NCBI GenBank assembly: GCA_017889545.1 | Contig: JAGFZV010000001.1 | Coordinates: forward strand, 62,001 to 126,000 | Reading direction: 5' to 3' | Length of the DNA stretch: 64,000 nucleotides | Source: Bacillota bacterium | Lineage (GTDB): Bacteria; Bacillota; Negativicutes; CTSoil-072 | Notes under the pieces: model-generated | The model's input: only the letters and a program-made list of their open reading frames with translations | Told to the model about the DNA's origin: nothing | Databases searched by the model: none | In this document: piece after piece, positions 8,914 through 18,431 of the stretch | Position numbering within the stretch: the first letter of the stretch is position 1 | Layout of the letters: each line of letters begins with the position of its first letter | Made by a program: the position numbers and the translations under genes

Positions 8914-11900
8914 TTAAAGGTGTCTGTATGAACCTTGTGCGCTGAGTAACGCAAGGATTTCCGATGCCGATTTCGTCGTCCCGTCGGCAAACACCAAGGT
9001 ATCCGCCTGATACTGCTGCGAACCGATCGTTCCTGTGCTGCTGAACCAATTTTCAAAGATAAGTGTTTGGCCTGTTGAACCTTCGCCGCTGTCTGTCCCA
9101 ATTCCCAGCACCAAATCGTAGGGGCTGTTGTCGCTGCCGTATTGTACCCAGCATTCATTGGCATGAAAGCCAATCAGCACCGTATCGCAGCCATTGGGAG
9201 TTCCGTCCTCCGTTGTGCTGACAATCCAGTCGCTGCCGTCACCTTCGCCCCAGACATAGACATCATCGCCGGCGCCGCCGGCCAGCAAATCGGCGCCGCT
9301 GCCGCCCTTCAGGGTATCATCGCCGGCACAGCCTTTGATTTTCACATCGTCGGTTTCATTGGTCCGGTCAATCGAATCGCTGCCAGAGCCACCCAAGAAC
9401 ACTTCAAAATCCGTCAAAACTTCGTTGGTGGCGATCAGTCCAGCGGTCAATTGCCGCGCATCAAATACATCGATACCGGCTCCGCCGTTAAACCAACCGG
9501 TTTGGTCTCCTGCATTAAATACCAACGTGTCATTGCCAAGGCTGCCGCTTAGGATGTTGCTGCCGCTGCCGCCATCAAGCAGATCGTTTCCAATGCCGCC
9601 GGTCAAAATATCATCACTATCGCCGCCGGTCAATGTTACGGATTCGGTTCGGTAGGACTGATCGATCACATTCGCCGCTGCGTTCCCGACAAATACTTCG
9701 AAATCAGCAAATTGAGAACCTATGGAAGTGTAAACTCCGCTTCCTGCTGTCAGCGTATCTATCCCGGCTCCGCCGGACAAAGCCCTAACACCGTCCCAAA
9801 CCATGCTGTCGTTGCCTGATCCGCCCACAATCACTTCAAAATCAGCAAGCTCTTGTGTGGTATCCACCGCCAGCGAACCGGCATAATTGCTGGCGTCGAT
9901 GGTATCCGTGCCCGCGCCGCCGGATAAATTTGCGAATTGGTCGGTGCCGTCATAGATCACAATGTCATTGCCGGCGCCGCCGGATAAAATGTCCTCTCTG
10001 CCAAGGCCGTCGATGGTATCGTTGCCGCCCAGACCGGCGATCGTATCGCTTCCGCGCGTGCCTGTCAAGACATCGGCGCCTTCTGTTCCCAGCGTATCCA
10101 TGCCGGTTGTCGACAGCCAAATGTAATCGCCGGCGCCGGGGCTGTCATTGGGCAGGTATTCATAAATCCGGCCGTCGCTGAAGACAACTTGGCCGATCCA
10201 GGCGCTGTACGCATCGTATGCGCCCGTGTCGCCAAGAATCGTGATGGTTTCATTGCTGCCGTTCATCGAGAAGGTATCCCCGGCGGCAGTGTGAATGTAG
10301 GTGATATCATTGGCGCTCAAATTTGTCAGAATCAGCGTGTCATTCGCGTTGTCGCTGTCAAAAGCGATCGTATCGTGGCCCGAGCCAAGGCCGAAAACAT
10401 AGCGGTCCGAGCCCGCTCCGCCGGCCAGCAGGTCATTTCCGGCCAGTCCATTCAGCGTATCGTTGCCGCCCAAGCCGGCCAACTGTTCGCCGTAAGCCGC
10501 TCCGCTGATGGAATCCGCTCCATCCGTCGCGTTGCCGATGAACACGAGGTGGTTGATTTGCGCCGTCGTCAGCGTTCCGTCACTGAATAGCATTTTCTGA
10601 ATCTGATACGCACTGCCCAAAAACCAATTGCTGATCCGCAGCACGTTTTGCGCGCCATCCTTCCATTGAACCAGCAAATCATTCTCAAACTGGCTGAAGG
10701 AATAAGCCGCGATCCTATTGTCTTCGCCGGCATAGAACTGAATGACGTCATTGGTACTGCCGTCGGAATTATCTATCGCAGTATAGGCTTTATTGCTGAT
10801 TGTATAGGTATCATTGCCCAAGCCGCCCCGCAAGGTTACATGAGAATCACGATATAAGTACGATTCGCTGTAGGTTGTGGAACGCAATTCATCGTTGCCG
10901 GCGCCGCCGTCCAGCAAATTGTGCCCGCCGCTATCAATCTCAGCGATCATCAGATCATTATCGTTCCCGCCAAACAGCTGCAATTCATTTGCGAAATTGG
11001 CTGCCGTGGTTAGCGTATCCCGGCCGCTTCCGCCATCAACCGTATCGTATTCACCATTCACGATGATACGATCATTGCCGGTGCCGCCGAGCAGCATGTC
11101 ACTGCCGGATCCTCCCGCCATGATCGTATCATTGCCTGCGCCGCCGTCGAGAAGATCATTGTTCTCATCCGAATCGTCAACTAGCAAATCGTTGCCGTCA
11201 CCGCCCAGCAATGTGTCATTGCCGGCATCCCCGTATAGTTCATCTGCCCCCGCAGCGCCAACAAGAGAGTCTGCGCCGCTGCCGCCAATTAGCAGATCAT
11301 TGCCGGTTCCGCCGGTCACCGTGTCGTTGCCGGCCAGTCCGTAGAAGATATTGGTCAATGTGCCGGAACCCGACAAATTGTTATTCGTTTCATTGCCTTG
11401 GACAAAATTTTCCAGATTGCAGGCTTGACCGTTCACCACAAATTGTTTGATCTTGTTGGCGCTTACATACCAGTCTGCGAACGTGATGGAACTCGTTTCG
11501 CTTCCGGCGCGCGGTGAAACAATCAAATCATTGCCCTGTCTGGCGAAGCCGAGATCATTCAGTTTTGATCCGTAATTTTCTTCGGAAACCGTGTCAAAAT
11601 GAAGAATTACTTTGTCGCCGGCGTTATCGCTCGCGCCGCGGATGGTATCGTGGCCAAACGTCAGCCCGCTGAAACGATAGGTATCCACCCCGGCGCCGCC
11701 AATCAGCACATCGTTGCCTGCCCCGCCGATCAAAAGATCAGCGGCTCCTGATCCGTTCAGGGTATCGTTGCCGCCCAGACCGTTGAGCAGATCCGCCAGC
11801 CCAGCGCCGTTCAGCACATCATTGTAATCGATCGTGTCACTTTCATCCTTGCCTTGGATGGGATTGCCAAGCACAAAGGTTTCATTGCCGGCAATCAGGC

Positions 11901-13695
11901 CGGTCAGCTTGTAACCGGACCCATCTTTCCAGCCTTGCACCGTAATCGAAGCTCCGGATAAGGAATCGCCGCCCAGGTACAGCATGAGATCATTGCCGCT
12001 GTAAGCGATCCCGACCTCCTCAATGCCGATGCCGTCAGCCAGCTTGATCTTGTCAAGATTATTGCCGGAGGCTTTCATGATAAGATCTCCGCCGGAATCC
12101 GCACCGAAAATATAGGTATCGACGCCGGCGCCGCCTCTTAACAGGTCGTTGCCGGTTCCGCCGTCAATCCGGTCATTGCCGCTGCCGCCATCCAGCAGAT
12201 CGTCGCCGGCGCCGCCAAGCAATATATCGCTGCTGCCATTGCCGCTGATGGTATCCGCTTGATCACTTCCCATCATCATTTCCGCACTGTCATTGCCGGT
12301 AATCGTATTGCCTGCGGCATTCGCTGCATCCAAATAGCGCTGGATGGTATAGTACTGACCGCCCATTCGGAATTTTGTCACTTTTGCAGTGGAACCTGCA
12401 TCATTCCAGCCTTCCAGCGTCACGGTATCCGTCCCCGCCTCGTCTTCCACACGGATCAACAGGTCACTGCCGGCGATGCTCATTTCAATGGAGTTTTCGC
12501 TGATACTGCTGCCAAATTCAATGGTATCACTGCCATTGTTCGCATACGCTTTGACAGTATCATGGCCGAAGCCGGCATCAAACCAGTAGACATCCGCGTC
12601 ATTGCCGCCGATGAAGATATCGTTGCCCGTACCGCCATTCAGCGTGTCCGCACCGCTCCCGCCATATAAGCGGTCGCTGCCGCTGCCGCCGTTCAATTTA
12701 TCCGCCCCGGTCAGACCCAGAAGAAGATCATCGCCGCTGCTGCCGCCCAACGTATCTGCCGACGCGGATCCTGCGGACAGCGAATAGAGCGCATCGTCCA
12801 TGCTCACGTTGCCGATCGCATAGTCAGCGCCTTCATTCCAGCTTTTCAACGTAACCTTTCCTTGCGAACTGCCAAAATCAAGGATCAAATCATTGCCGGT
12901 CCGCAACGAATTGGACAAATCGGCAATACCGCTCAGAGCAATGAGATCATGACGGTTGGAGGAATCCTTCAGGATGACATCATTGCCGGCGGAGCTTGCC
13001 CCAAACACATAGCAGTCCGGTCCTTCACCGCCCATCAGGGTATCCGCGCCGCCCTGGCCTTCGATCGTATCGCTGCCTGCTCCGCCGCTGAGCAGGTCAT
13101 TGCCGTCACCGCCAATGATCGCATCGTTGCCCGCGCCACCGTAAATTCCATCGTTGGCCAGACCGCCGTCCAGGAAATCATCGCCAATTCCACCCACCAG
13201 GATATCGGCGCCGGCAGCGCCGTTCAAGGTCGTTCTGGCATCGCCCGACCCGGCGATAAAGTCCGCTCCGCTGGTTCCGGCAGCTGCCTTGGCATATACC
13301 ATCGAGCCAATTTTGACATTTTTGACGCCATTTTCAAAAGTCAGCCACTCTTCCAAGGTAAGAGTATCGATTGTATCATTGCCGGTCATCCGAATGATGA
13401 GGTTCGGACCCGCCGTCTCATAGGAAAATTTGCTGAGCGCAATCGAGCCAAAATCGACGGTATCCGCGTCACTCGCATCCCCTGCGCCAATCGTGTCATT
13501 CCCGCCGCCGGCCGAAAATTTGTATGTATCATTGCCTGCACCGCCAAACAGCCGGTCATTCCCCGTTCCGCCGTTTAGGACATCGGCGCCGTCATTGCCG
13601 TACAAGGTATCCTCGCCGCCCAAACCATTCACCGTATCGGCCAGGCTGCTTCCCTGCAAGATGTTGTTTGCAGCATTTCCGCTAATCGTGGCCAT
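8914..13695 (-). CDS. RTX repeat (haemolysin-type calcium-binding) secreted protein
   Basis: This is a 1593-residue, very acidic, glycine- and aspartate-rich protein built almost wholly of calcium-binding RTX nonapeptides (GGxGNDxLx). It has no signal peptide, as expected for type I secretion. RTX blocks alternate with about eight beta-rich modules with the pattern NDLIxx, then an aromatic xxWF or xxW, then FxDG (haemolysin-type C-terminal-like domain). The C-terminus ends in such a module (TLIFENWFSS, TLVFADGTT), the usual place for the secretion signal. No enzymatic or toxin domain is visible, so an S-layer-like or adhesive surface protein is more likely than a toxin. The frame extends to 13800, but ATG 13695 has TAAGGAGG six bases upstream and the protein then begins MATISGNAANN. 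The exporter genes follow directly. Confidence 0.93.
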   Translation of the reverse strand: MATISGNAANNILQGSSLADTVNGLGGEDTLYGNDGADVLNGGTGNDRLFGGAGNDTYKFSAGGGNDTIGAGDASDADTVDFGSIALSKFSYETAGPNLIIRMTGNDTIDTLTLEEWLTFENGVKNVKIGSMVYAKAAAGTSGADFIAGSGDARTTLNGAAGADILVGGIGDDFLDGGLANDGIYGGAGNDAIIGGDGNDLLSGGAGSDTIEGQGGADTLMGGEGPDCYVFGASSAGNDVILKDSSNRHDLIALSGIADLSNSLRTGNDLILDFGSSQGKVTLKSWNEGADYAIGNVSMDDALYSLSAGSASADTLGGSSGDDLLLGLTGADKLNGGSGSDRLYGGSGADTLNGGTGNDIFIGGNDADVYWFDAGFGHDTVKAYANNGSDTIEFGSSISENSIEMSIAGSDLLIRVEDEAGTDTVTLEGWNDAGSTAKVTKFRMGGQYYTIQRYLDAANAAGNTITGNDSAEMMMGSDQADTISGNGSSDILLGGAGDDLLDGGSGNDRIDGGTGNDLLRGGAGVDTYIFGADSGGDLIMKASGNNLDKIKLADGIGIEEVGIAYSGNDLMLYLGGDSLSGASITVQGWKDGSGYKLTGLIAGNETFVLGNPIQGKDESDTIDYNDVLNGAGLADLLNGLGGNDTLNGSGAADLLIGGAGNDVLIGGAGVDTYRFSGLTFGHDTIRGASDNAGDKVILHFDTVSEENYGSKLNDLGFARQGNDLIVSPRAGSETSSITFADWYVSANKIKQFVVNGQACNLENFVQGNETNNNLSGSGTLTNIFYGLAGNDTVTGGTGNDLLIGGSGADSLVGAAGADELYGDAGNDTLLGGDGNDLLVDDSDENNDLLDGGAGNDTIMAGGSGSDMLLGGTGNDRIIVNGEYDTVDGGSGRDTLTTAANFANELQLFGGNDNDLMIAEIDSGGHNLLDGGAGNDELRSTTYSESYLYRDSHVTLRGGLGNDTYTISNKAYTAIDNSDGSTNDVIQFYAGEDNRIAAYSFSQFENDLLVQWKDGAQNVLRISNWFLGSAYQIQKMLFSDGTLTTAQINHLVFIGNATDGADSISGAAYGEQLAGLGGNDTLNGLAGNDLLAGGAGSDRYVFGLGSGHDTIAFDSDNANDTLILTNLSANDITYIHTAAGDTFSMNGSNETITILGDTGAYDAYSAWIGQVVFSDGRIYEYLPNDSPGAGDYIWLSTTGMDTLGTEGADVLTGTRGSDTIAGLGGNDTIDGLGREDILSGGAGNDIVIYDGTDQFANLSGGAGTDTIDASNYAGSLAVDTTQELADFEVIVGGSGNDSMVWDGVRALSGGAGIDTLTAGSGVYTSIGSQFADFEVFVGNAAANVIDQSYRTESVTLTGGDSDDILTGGIGNDLLDGGSGSNILSGSLGNDTLVFNAGDQTGWFNGGAGIDVFDARQLTAGLIATNEVLTDFEVFLGGSGSDSIDRTNETDDVKIKGCAGDDTLKGGSGADLLAGGAGDDVYVWGEGDGSDWIVSTTEDGTPNGCDTVLIGFHANECWVQYGSDNSPYDLVLGIGTDSGEGSTGQTLIFENWFSSTGTIGSQQYQADTLVFADGTTKSASEILALLSAQGSYRHL
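9250..13630 (-). repeat. Tandem RTX nonapeptide-coding repeats
   Basis: This stretch encodes dozens of GGxGxDxxx nonapeptides in about nine blocks separated by beta-rich modules. On the plus strand it shows as recurring ATCATTGCCGGCGCCGCC-like strings. A second, longer repeat occurs three times near the C-terminal third: LADFEVIVGGSGND, FADFEVFVGNAAAN and LTDFEVFLGGSGSD, each after a GGAG(T/I)D motif. Confidence 0.9.
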
Positions 13696-13758
13696 CCATA
13701 ACCTCCTTACTGCCCTGCCAAATAAAGCCGGATGCATGAAAAATTTTGAACCCTTTCT

Positions 13759-13806
13759 GAAAAAATGCAGGTTAAAACAAGGTTTGCTCCTTGCATTCAA
13801 CCTGCA
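13759..13806 (-). terminator. Intrinsic terminator after ugd
   Basis: A long hairpin has outer arms TGCAGGTT/AACCTGCA and inner arms CAAGG/CCTTG. On the minus strand it is followed by TTTTTTC. It ends the ugd transcript and insulates the RTX operon, whose promoter must lie in the roughly 60 bases between here and 13695. I saw no convincing -35/-10 pair there. Confidence 0.7.
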
Positions 13807-13825
13807 CCATTCTTTCGCTGCCTTA

Positions 13826-15166
13826 TTATTTTAAAGCCTGCGCATTTCTCCCAATGCAATAATATTCAAAGCCTTGCTCTGCCATTTGCTGCAGGTCATA
13901 TTGGTTGCGGCCGTCAAAAACAACCGGTTGTTTCATGATTGTCTGCATCTCGGAAAAATCCGGCTGCCGGAACTGCGGCCATTCGGTGACCAGAACCATC
14001 GCATCGGCGTTCACTAATGCCCCCATCATCGTATCTGCATAACGGATCTGCTCTGCATATTCGGCCAGTGTTTTTTTTGCTTGACGTATTGCTTCCGGAT
14101 CATAGGCCTGAATTTCGGCCCCCATCCGGATCAATTCTTTGATGATGATGAGCGCGGGTGATTCACGGATGTCATCTGTCTGCGGCTTAAAAGCAAGCCC
14201 CCAGATCGCAAAGGTCATTCCTCGCAAATCTTGACCGAAACGACGTCTGATCAACTCCACCAGATACTTTTTCTGGCGTTCATTCGCGCGGTCAACGGCT
14301 TCGATTACGGCCATGGCAACCCCATGCTTCTTGCCGGTATGGACTAATTCTTTCACATCTTTGGGGAAACAGGAGCCGCCATACCCAGGCCCAGCGTATA
14401 AAAAGGGCATGCCAATCCGCCGGTCTGTGCCGATCCCCAGCCTCACATTGGCAATGTTCGCGCCAACCTGGTCGCACAGTTGGGCCATTTCATTCATAAA
14501 ACTGATTCGGGTGGCCAGCATCGCATTCGCAGCATATTTCGTCAACTCCGCCGATGCAATATCCATGACCAAGATAGGATTTTGGTTTTGCACGAAGGGT
14601 TCATATAGTTTTTTCATCAATTCAGCGGTCTGCGGATGATCAGCGCCGATAACCACTCGATCCGGCCGCATGAAATCTTCGATCGCAGCGCCTTCTTTGA
14701 GAAATTCAGGATTAGACACAACGTCAAATTCAATTTCTTGCCCGCGCAATTCCAGTTGTTCGGCGATCACCGCCCGCACTTGGGCCGACGTCCCTACCGG
14801 GACGGTCGATTTGGTGATCACAATCATTTTTTTGGTCATTTGCTTGCCGATTGCTTTCGCCGCCTGCAAAACTTGACTGAGATCGACCGAACCATCAGGC
14901 AGGGGCGGCGTTCCGACCGCAATAAAACAAAAGCGGGCATTGTTCAGCCCCTCCTCCAGCTGCGTACTGAAATGCAATCGGTTTTCCTGTCTGTTCCGCC
15001 TGACCATTTCCTCCAGCCCCGGTTCATAAATCGGAATGAACCCCTTTTGAAGCTTCTCCACTTTATCCTGATCCGCGTCAATACACCAGACCCGGTTTCC
15101 CATTTCCGCAAAGCAGGTTCCGGTGACTAAGCCGACATAGCCGGTTCCAATGATACAAATATTCAT
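13826..15166 (-). CDS. ugd: UDP-glucose 6-dehydrogenase
   Basis: It oxidises UDP-glucose twice with NAD to give UDP-glucuronate for surface polysaccharide. The 446 residues match the usual size. An N-terminal Rossmann motif (GTGYVGLVTG) is followed by the second-domain catalytic motif GPGYGGSCFPKD, whose Cys forms the thioester, and by the C-terminal UDP-binding domain (AIWGLAFKPQTDDIRESPAL). The start at 15166 has GAGGAG upstream. It lies 14 bases after the GT4 gene and is probably co-transcribed with it. Confidence 0.95.
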   Translation of the reverse strand: MNICIIGTGYVGLVTGTCFAEMGNRVWCIDADQDKVEKLQKGFIPIYEPGLEEMVRRNRQENRLHFSTQLEEGLNNARFCFIAVGTPPLPDGSVDLSQVLQAAKAIGKQMTKKMIVITKSTVPVGTSAQVRAVIAEQLELRGQEIEFDVVSNPEFLKEGAAIEDFMRPDRVVIGADHPQTAELMKKLYEPFVQNQNPILVMDIASAELTKYAANAMLATRISFMNEMAQLCDQVGANIANVRLGIGTDRRIGMPFLYAGPGYGGSCFPKDVKELVHTGKKHGVAMAVIEAVDRANERQKKYLVELIRRRFGQDLRGMTFAIWGLAFKPQTDDIRESPALIIIKELIRMGAEIQAYDPEAIRQAKKTLAEYAEQIRYADTMMGALVNADAMVLVTEWPQFRQPDFSEMQTIMKQPVVFDGRNQYDLQQMAEQGFEYYCIGRNAQALK

Positions 15167-15179
15167 TCTTGATCTCCTC

Positions 15180-16307
15180 TTATGTGTAGTTCTGTTCCAT
15201 TCTCAAAATGTAATCGTGCAGTTTTTTGCGAAACCGTTCCGGCGAGAAGCGCATGGCATTATCCCGGCACATTTGCGGCGAAATCCGGATCTCTTCCGCC
15301 TCAAACAGTTCGACGCCTTTTTTCAAGGATGAAACGGTTTGTTCTTCAAAGAAAACCCCCGTGGGAAATAAGTTGGTCAAACCCTGTACTGTTTCCTGCA
15401 CACCGCCTTTGCCGTAAGCGATCACCGGCGTCCCGCAGGCCTGCGCCTCAAGCGGGGTGATGCCAAAATCTTCTTCGGCGGCAAACACAAATGCACGGGC
15501 TTTTTGCATATAATCAATCAATGCTGCCGACGGCTGATAGCCCAAAAAGGTAATGTTGGGCGCATCATTCGCTGCCGCCCGGACGGCTGCGGCTTCCGGT
15601 CCATCACCAATCACTACTAACCTGCGTTCGGGCATCTCGCGAAAGGCAGTGACAATCAGGTCAATTTTTTTATAGGGAACCATCTGCGAAACCGTTAAAT
15701 AATAATCTTCTTTTTCCTTTCCCATTAGGAAAGCATCCACGGCAACCGGTGGATAGATTACGTCGGCATCACGATGGTAGGCTTTGCGTATGCGGCGGGC
15801 AATAAACTTGGAGTTGGCAATGAAACCGTCGACTCCGTTTACGGTCCGCAAATCCCAAAGACGAAGATAATGCATGAAGGCTTTGGCCGTCCAGCTTTTG
15901 ATGCCCCGTGTCATTTTGACTTCCTTCAAGTACTGATGCTGCTGATCCCAGGCGTAGCGGACAGGAGTATGTACATAAGAAAGATGCAGCTGATCGGGTT
16001 CGGTCAGGACTCCTTTGGCGGCAGTATGTGAAGAGGAAATAATCAGATCATAGGCAGAAAGGTCAAATTGTTCGACTGCCATGGGCATCAGCGGCAAATA
16101 TCGCCGGTACCACTTACGGAGCTTAGGAAGTTTTTGGATAAACGAAGTCTGAACCGGCTTTCCCTTCAGAAAAGCGCGCTCTCGTTCCGGCAATACGTCC
16201 AACAGGCAATACAAATCCGCCTCCGGATAGAGCAGGAGCATCTGCTCCAAAACCCGTTCCGCGCCACCGTAAGCAACCAGCCAATCATGTACAATCGCAA
16301 CTTTCAA
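15180..16307 (-). CDS. GT4 glycosyltransferase (WbaZ/mannosyltransferase-like)
   Basis: This 375-residue GT-B retaining glycosyltransferase begins KVAIVHDWLVAYGGAERVLE, typical of WbaZ/RfaB-type family 4 enzymes. Residues about 85-120 (SSSHTAAKGV, SYVHTPVRYAWD) match the WbaZ mannosyltransferase subgroup. The donor site carries EEDFGITPLEAQACGTPVIA, including the EX7E pattern. It should add a sugar, possibly mannose, to a core or O-antigen-like glycan at the cytoplasmic face. It starts with TTG at 16307 after an AGGGG-rich stretch. The 139 bases upstream (16308-16446) hold no feature I can name. Confidence 0.85.
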   Translation of the reverse strand: MKVAIVHDWLVAYGGAERVLEQMLLLYPEADLYCLLDVLPERERAFLKGKPVQTSFIQKLPKLRKWYRRYLPLMPMAVEQFDLSAYDLIISSSHTAAKGVLTEPDQLHLSYVHTPVRYAWDQQHQYLKEVKMTRGIKSWTAKAFMHYLRLWDLRTVNGVDGFIANSKFIARRIRKAYHRDADVIYPPVAVDAFLMGKEKEDYYLTVSQMVPYKKIDLIVTAFREMPERRLVVIGDGPEAAAVRAAANDAPNITFLGYQPSAALIDYMQKARAFVFAAEEDFGITPLEAQACGTPVIAYGKGGVQETVQGLTNLFPTGVFFEEQTVSSLKKGVELFEAEEIRISPQMCRDNAMRFSPERFRKKLHDYILRMEQNYT

Positions 16308-16446
16308 AACCCTGCCACCCCTTCCTTTGCTGCTGCAGCAATCTCAAGCAAATCAGAGTCTGATCAATATGACATGACGATCATTCATATCTTCTAATTT
16401 CTTTATGCATAAAAATTTTCCTTTTCGGCTGGGGTTTAGATAAAAT

Positions 16447-17367
16447 TTATACTTTCTCGTGTACCAACAAATTCCGGTCCGGCAGCTGCAAATAAGAACC
16501 CAGAAACTCGTCAAACGCTTCCGGATTGTAACGGTGCATGCCCCCCAAGGGATAAAAGGTCATTTCCCCAAAATAAATCCGGCCTTGGGTCAGCGCAAAA
16601 TCAACCCGGACAAACGGAAAGCCTTGTGCAAGTTTGCCTGCATAAGAAATCATTTCTTCGTAGTGTTCCGTTCTTTCCAGCGTTCCAACAATGGGAGGAC
16701 TCTTATATTTTCGCCATAACAGGTTGAGATCCATATCATAGGTATTCGCCCGCCGCTCGTCTCCGTTAATCTCGATGACTTCGACCAAACGCGGCGTTCC
16801 GTGATAACAAAAGAAATTGTATTCGAACATTGTGTTCCCGTCTTTGGTCAAATGTTCTTCGCAGAGAATGCGGGGCGCGATGTTTTGGTAGGCCCATTCA
16901 CGCAGATGATAATAATTGTTGTTGCGCAAATGCAGGTTTAAGATTCGTGCCGCATACGGCCAGTCCAATTCTTTTTTATTGTTGCACAGGATCATTTGCT
17001 TGCAGCCGTGATTGACCTTCAAGGCAAACGCGCCCGGAAGTTCTGCCAGCGCTATCTCGTGCGCATTGGCATAAACGCCGTATAGTTTTTTCAATATGTG
17101 CGAACCTACCCTGGCTTCAACAAACTTGCGAACCTCCACTTTATCCGCGCATTGCGTAAGCAGATCGCTGCGCCAGTGGAGTTTCAGCCATTGAAGCTTC
17201 TCCGAGAAGGTTTGCGGGTTCTGCAGGTCAAGGCGTTTGCCCATTCTTTTTTTGTATTTCCATTCGATGAATCGACGGTCAGAAATGGTTTTTGCCTCTA
17301 TGCGATAGATCGACCAGCGGCAAAAACCAGCAAAGAGTTTCATTTGCTTCCACACAGAATGGTACAC
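16447..17367 (-). CDS. TupA-like ATP-grasp family protein
   Basis: About 306 residues resemble the TupA-like ATP-grasp family first linked to teichuronopeptide synthesis and common in polysaccharide loci. Visible family features are the N-terminal RLDLQNPQTFSEKLQWLKL, the segment ADKVEVRKFVEARVG, the phosphate-binding lysine region AFALKVNHGCKQ, and the metal-site segment PFVRVDFALTQGRIYFGEMTFYPLGG. By family it would ligate an amino acid or similar group to an acidic sugar polymer. That would fit the nearby UDP-glucuronate enzyme, but the substrate is not known. The open frame extends to 17580 inside the upstream gene. GTG 17367 is preferred because GAGGTGG lies just before it; ATG 17343 is the alternative. 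Confidence 0.75.
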   Translation of the reverse strand: MYHSVWKQMKLFAGFCRWSIYRIEAKTISDRRFIEWKYKKRMGKRLDLQNPQTFSEKLQWLKLHWRSDLLTQCADKVEVRKFVEARVGSHILKKLYGVYANAHEIALAELPGAFALKVNHGCKQMILCNNKKELDWPYAARILNLHLRNNNYYHLREWAYQNIAPRILCEEHLTKDGNTMFEYNFFCYHGTPRLVEVIEINGDERRANTYDMDLNLLWRKYKSPPIVGTLERTEHYEEMISYAGKLAQGFPFVRVDFALTQGRIYFGEMTFYPLGGMHRYNPEAFDEFLGSYLQLPDRNLLVHEKV

Positions 17368-17396
17368 GTCGCCCACCTCAACTGATTCATTTTTAC

Positions 17397-18365
17397 TTAA
17401 TGGCCCAGCAATTTGAGGATGTTCCAGCACAGCCTGTTCTTTGATAACACAATTTTGTATTTTAATGCTTCTGGCAGGCGCAGCGTCTTGAATGGGACGC
17501 ACTCCAACCGTTTGGCAAATTCGGCATCCGCCATCAAATCCAGCACGTCTTGGTGAGAGCCGGTTTTGATCATGCGCCACAGCAGACGGCAGCTTTGACG
17601 GCCCAGTTTGGCGTTGTGATAGCGCAGTACTTCTTCCAGATTGGAAGCGCCGGCCAGTTTTTGCGCCATGAAATCAATCGCCCGTTTGTAGCCATGCAGA
17701 GCGTGAATATGCCGTTTCCAGTTCCAGCGGGAGTTCAGCGTTGAGCCCTTGCGCTGCCGGTAAATCATCAAATCCCGGGGTACCGGCTGCACCGTGGCAA
17801 CCGTCAATACTTTGGCAATCATCTCCCAGTCCTGGCCAACCAGCCCTCCCGGCGTAAATGTAATGGCATGCTTGTCAAGCAGCGCCTTGTCAAACAGCAT
17901 GGCGCCGATATGAAAACGAACCGGCTTATCGGCCGGCGGAATGATTAATGATCCGCCTGGGTAGTGATAGCGGTATTTTCGTTTGTAGCCATTGCTGTAA
18001 AAGCGGCTGTAGCCGCTGTAAACGGCATCGGCGTTTGTTCGCATTTTAACGCCAACCGTCTCTGCCAAAAACTCCGGTTCCCAAAGATCATCGCCGTCAA
18101 GGAAAGCTACACACTGGCCCTTCGCTGCCCTCAATCCAGTATTGCGGGCGACAGAAACACCGCCGTTTTCCTGATTTATCAGCCGTATCCGCGGATCTGT
18201 CCGGGCCAATGCGGCTGCAATTTCCGCCGTATTATCGGTCGATCCGTCATTGACTATCAGTACTTCCCATTGTTCGTATGTTTGCGCCAGAATGGAGGAA
18301 ATACATTCTCCGAGATATGCACCTACGTTATACGAAGGCACTATGATAGAAACCAACATGCCCAT
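17397..18365 (-). CDS. GT2 glycosyltransferase
   Basis: This 322-residue inverting GT-A enzyme has the family 2 N-terminus VSIIVPSYNVGAYLGECISS, the nucleotide-binding VLIVNDGSTDNT and the metal-binding FLDGDDLW. It is a close paralogue of the plus-strand enzyme at 26190-27152: both share the GYSRxY region, the VGQDxE segment, RxGSxxxSxWNWxKHIHALxG and a short C-terminal helical tail. The pair probably add the same or related sugars to the LPS core. It starts at ATG 18365 after GAGGAG, and the TupA-like gene follows within about 30 bases. Confidence 0.9.
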   Translation of the reverse strand: MGMLVSIIVPSYNVGAYLGECISSILAQTYEQWEVLIVNDGSTDNTAEIAAALARTDPRIRLINQENGGVSVARNTGLRAAKGQCVAFLDGDDLWEPEFLAETVGVKMRTNADAVYSGYSRFYSNGYKRKYRYHYPGGSLIIPPADKPVRFHIGAMLFDKALLDKHAITFTPGGLVGQDWEMIAKVLTVATVQPVPRDLMIYRQRKGSTLNSRWNWKRHIHALHGYKRAIDFMAQKLAGASNLEEVLRYHNAKLGRQSCRLLWRMIKTGSHQDVLDLMADAEFAKRLECVPFKTLRLPEALKYKIVLSKNRLCWNILKLLGH

Positions 18366-18431
18366 AAACCCGCTCTCCTCTTAAAAAAATCAATCTATCC
18401 TTTCATGGAGAAACCACAAGGTGTTACAGGA

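Noticed and set aside
12862-13578. Plus-strand open frames along the RTX gene, the longest 238 codons
   Set aside because: They are mirror images of the RTX repeats (Ile/Ala/Gly/Arg-rich), have no ribosome binding sites, and recur with the repeat period.
9250-13630. Regular DNA repeats suggestive of a CRISPR or satellite array
   Set aside because: Spacing follows the 27-base RTX codon unit and the frame is open throughout, so it is a protein repeat.
17343-17580. The longer N-terminus of the TupA-like protein starting at 17580
   Set aside because: It would overlap the upstream GT2 gene by over 180 bases and its extra residues do not resemble the family; a GAGGTGG-preceded GTG at 17367 fits better.
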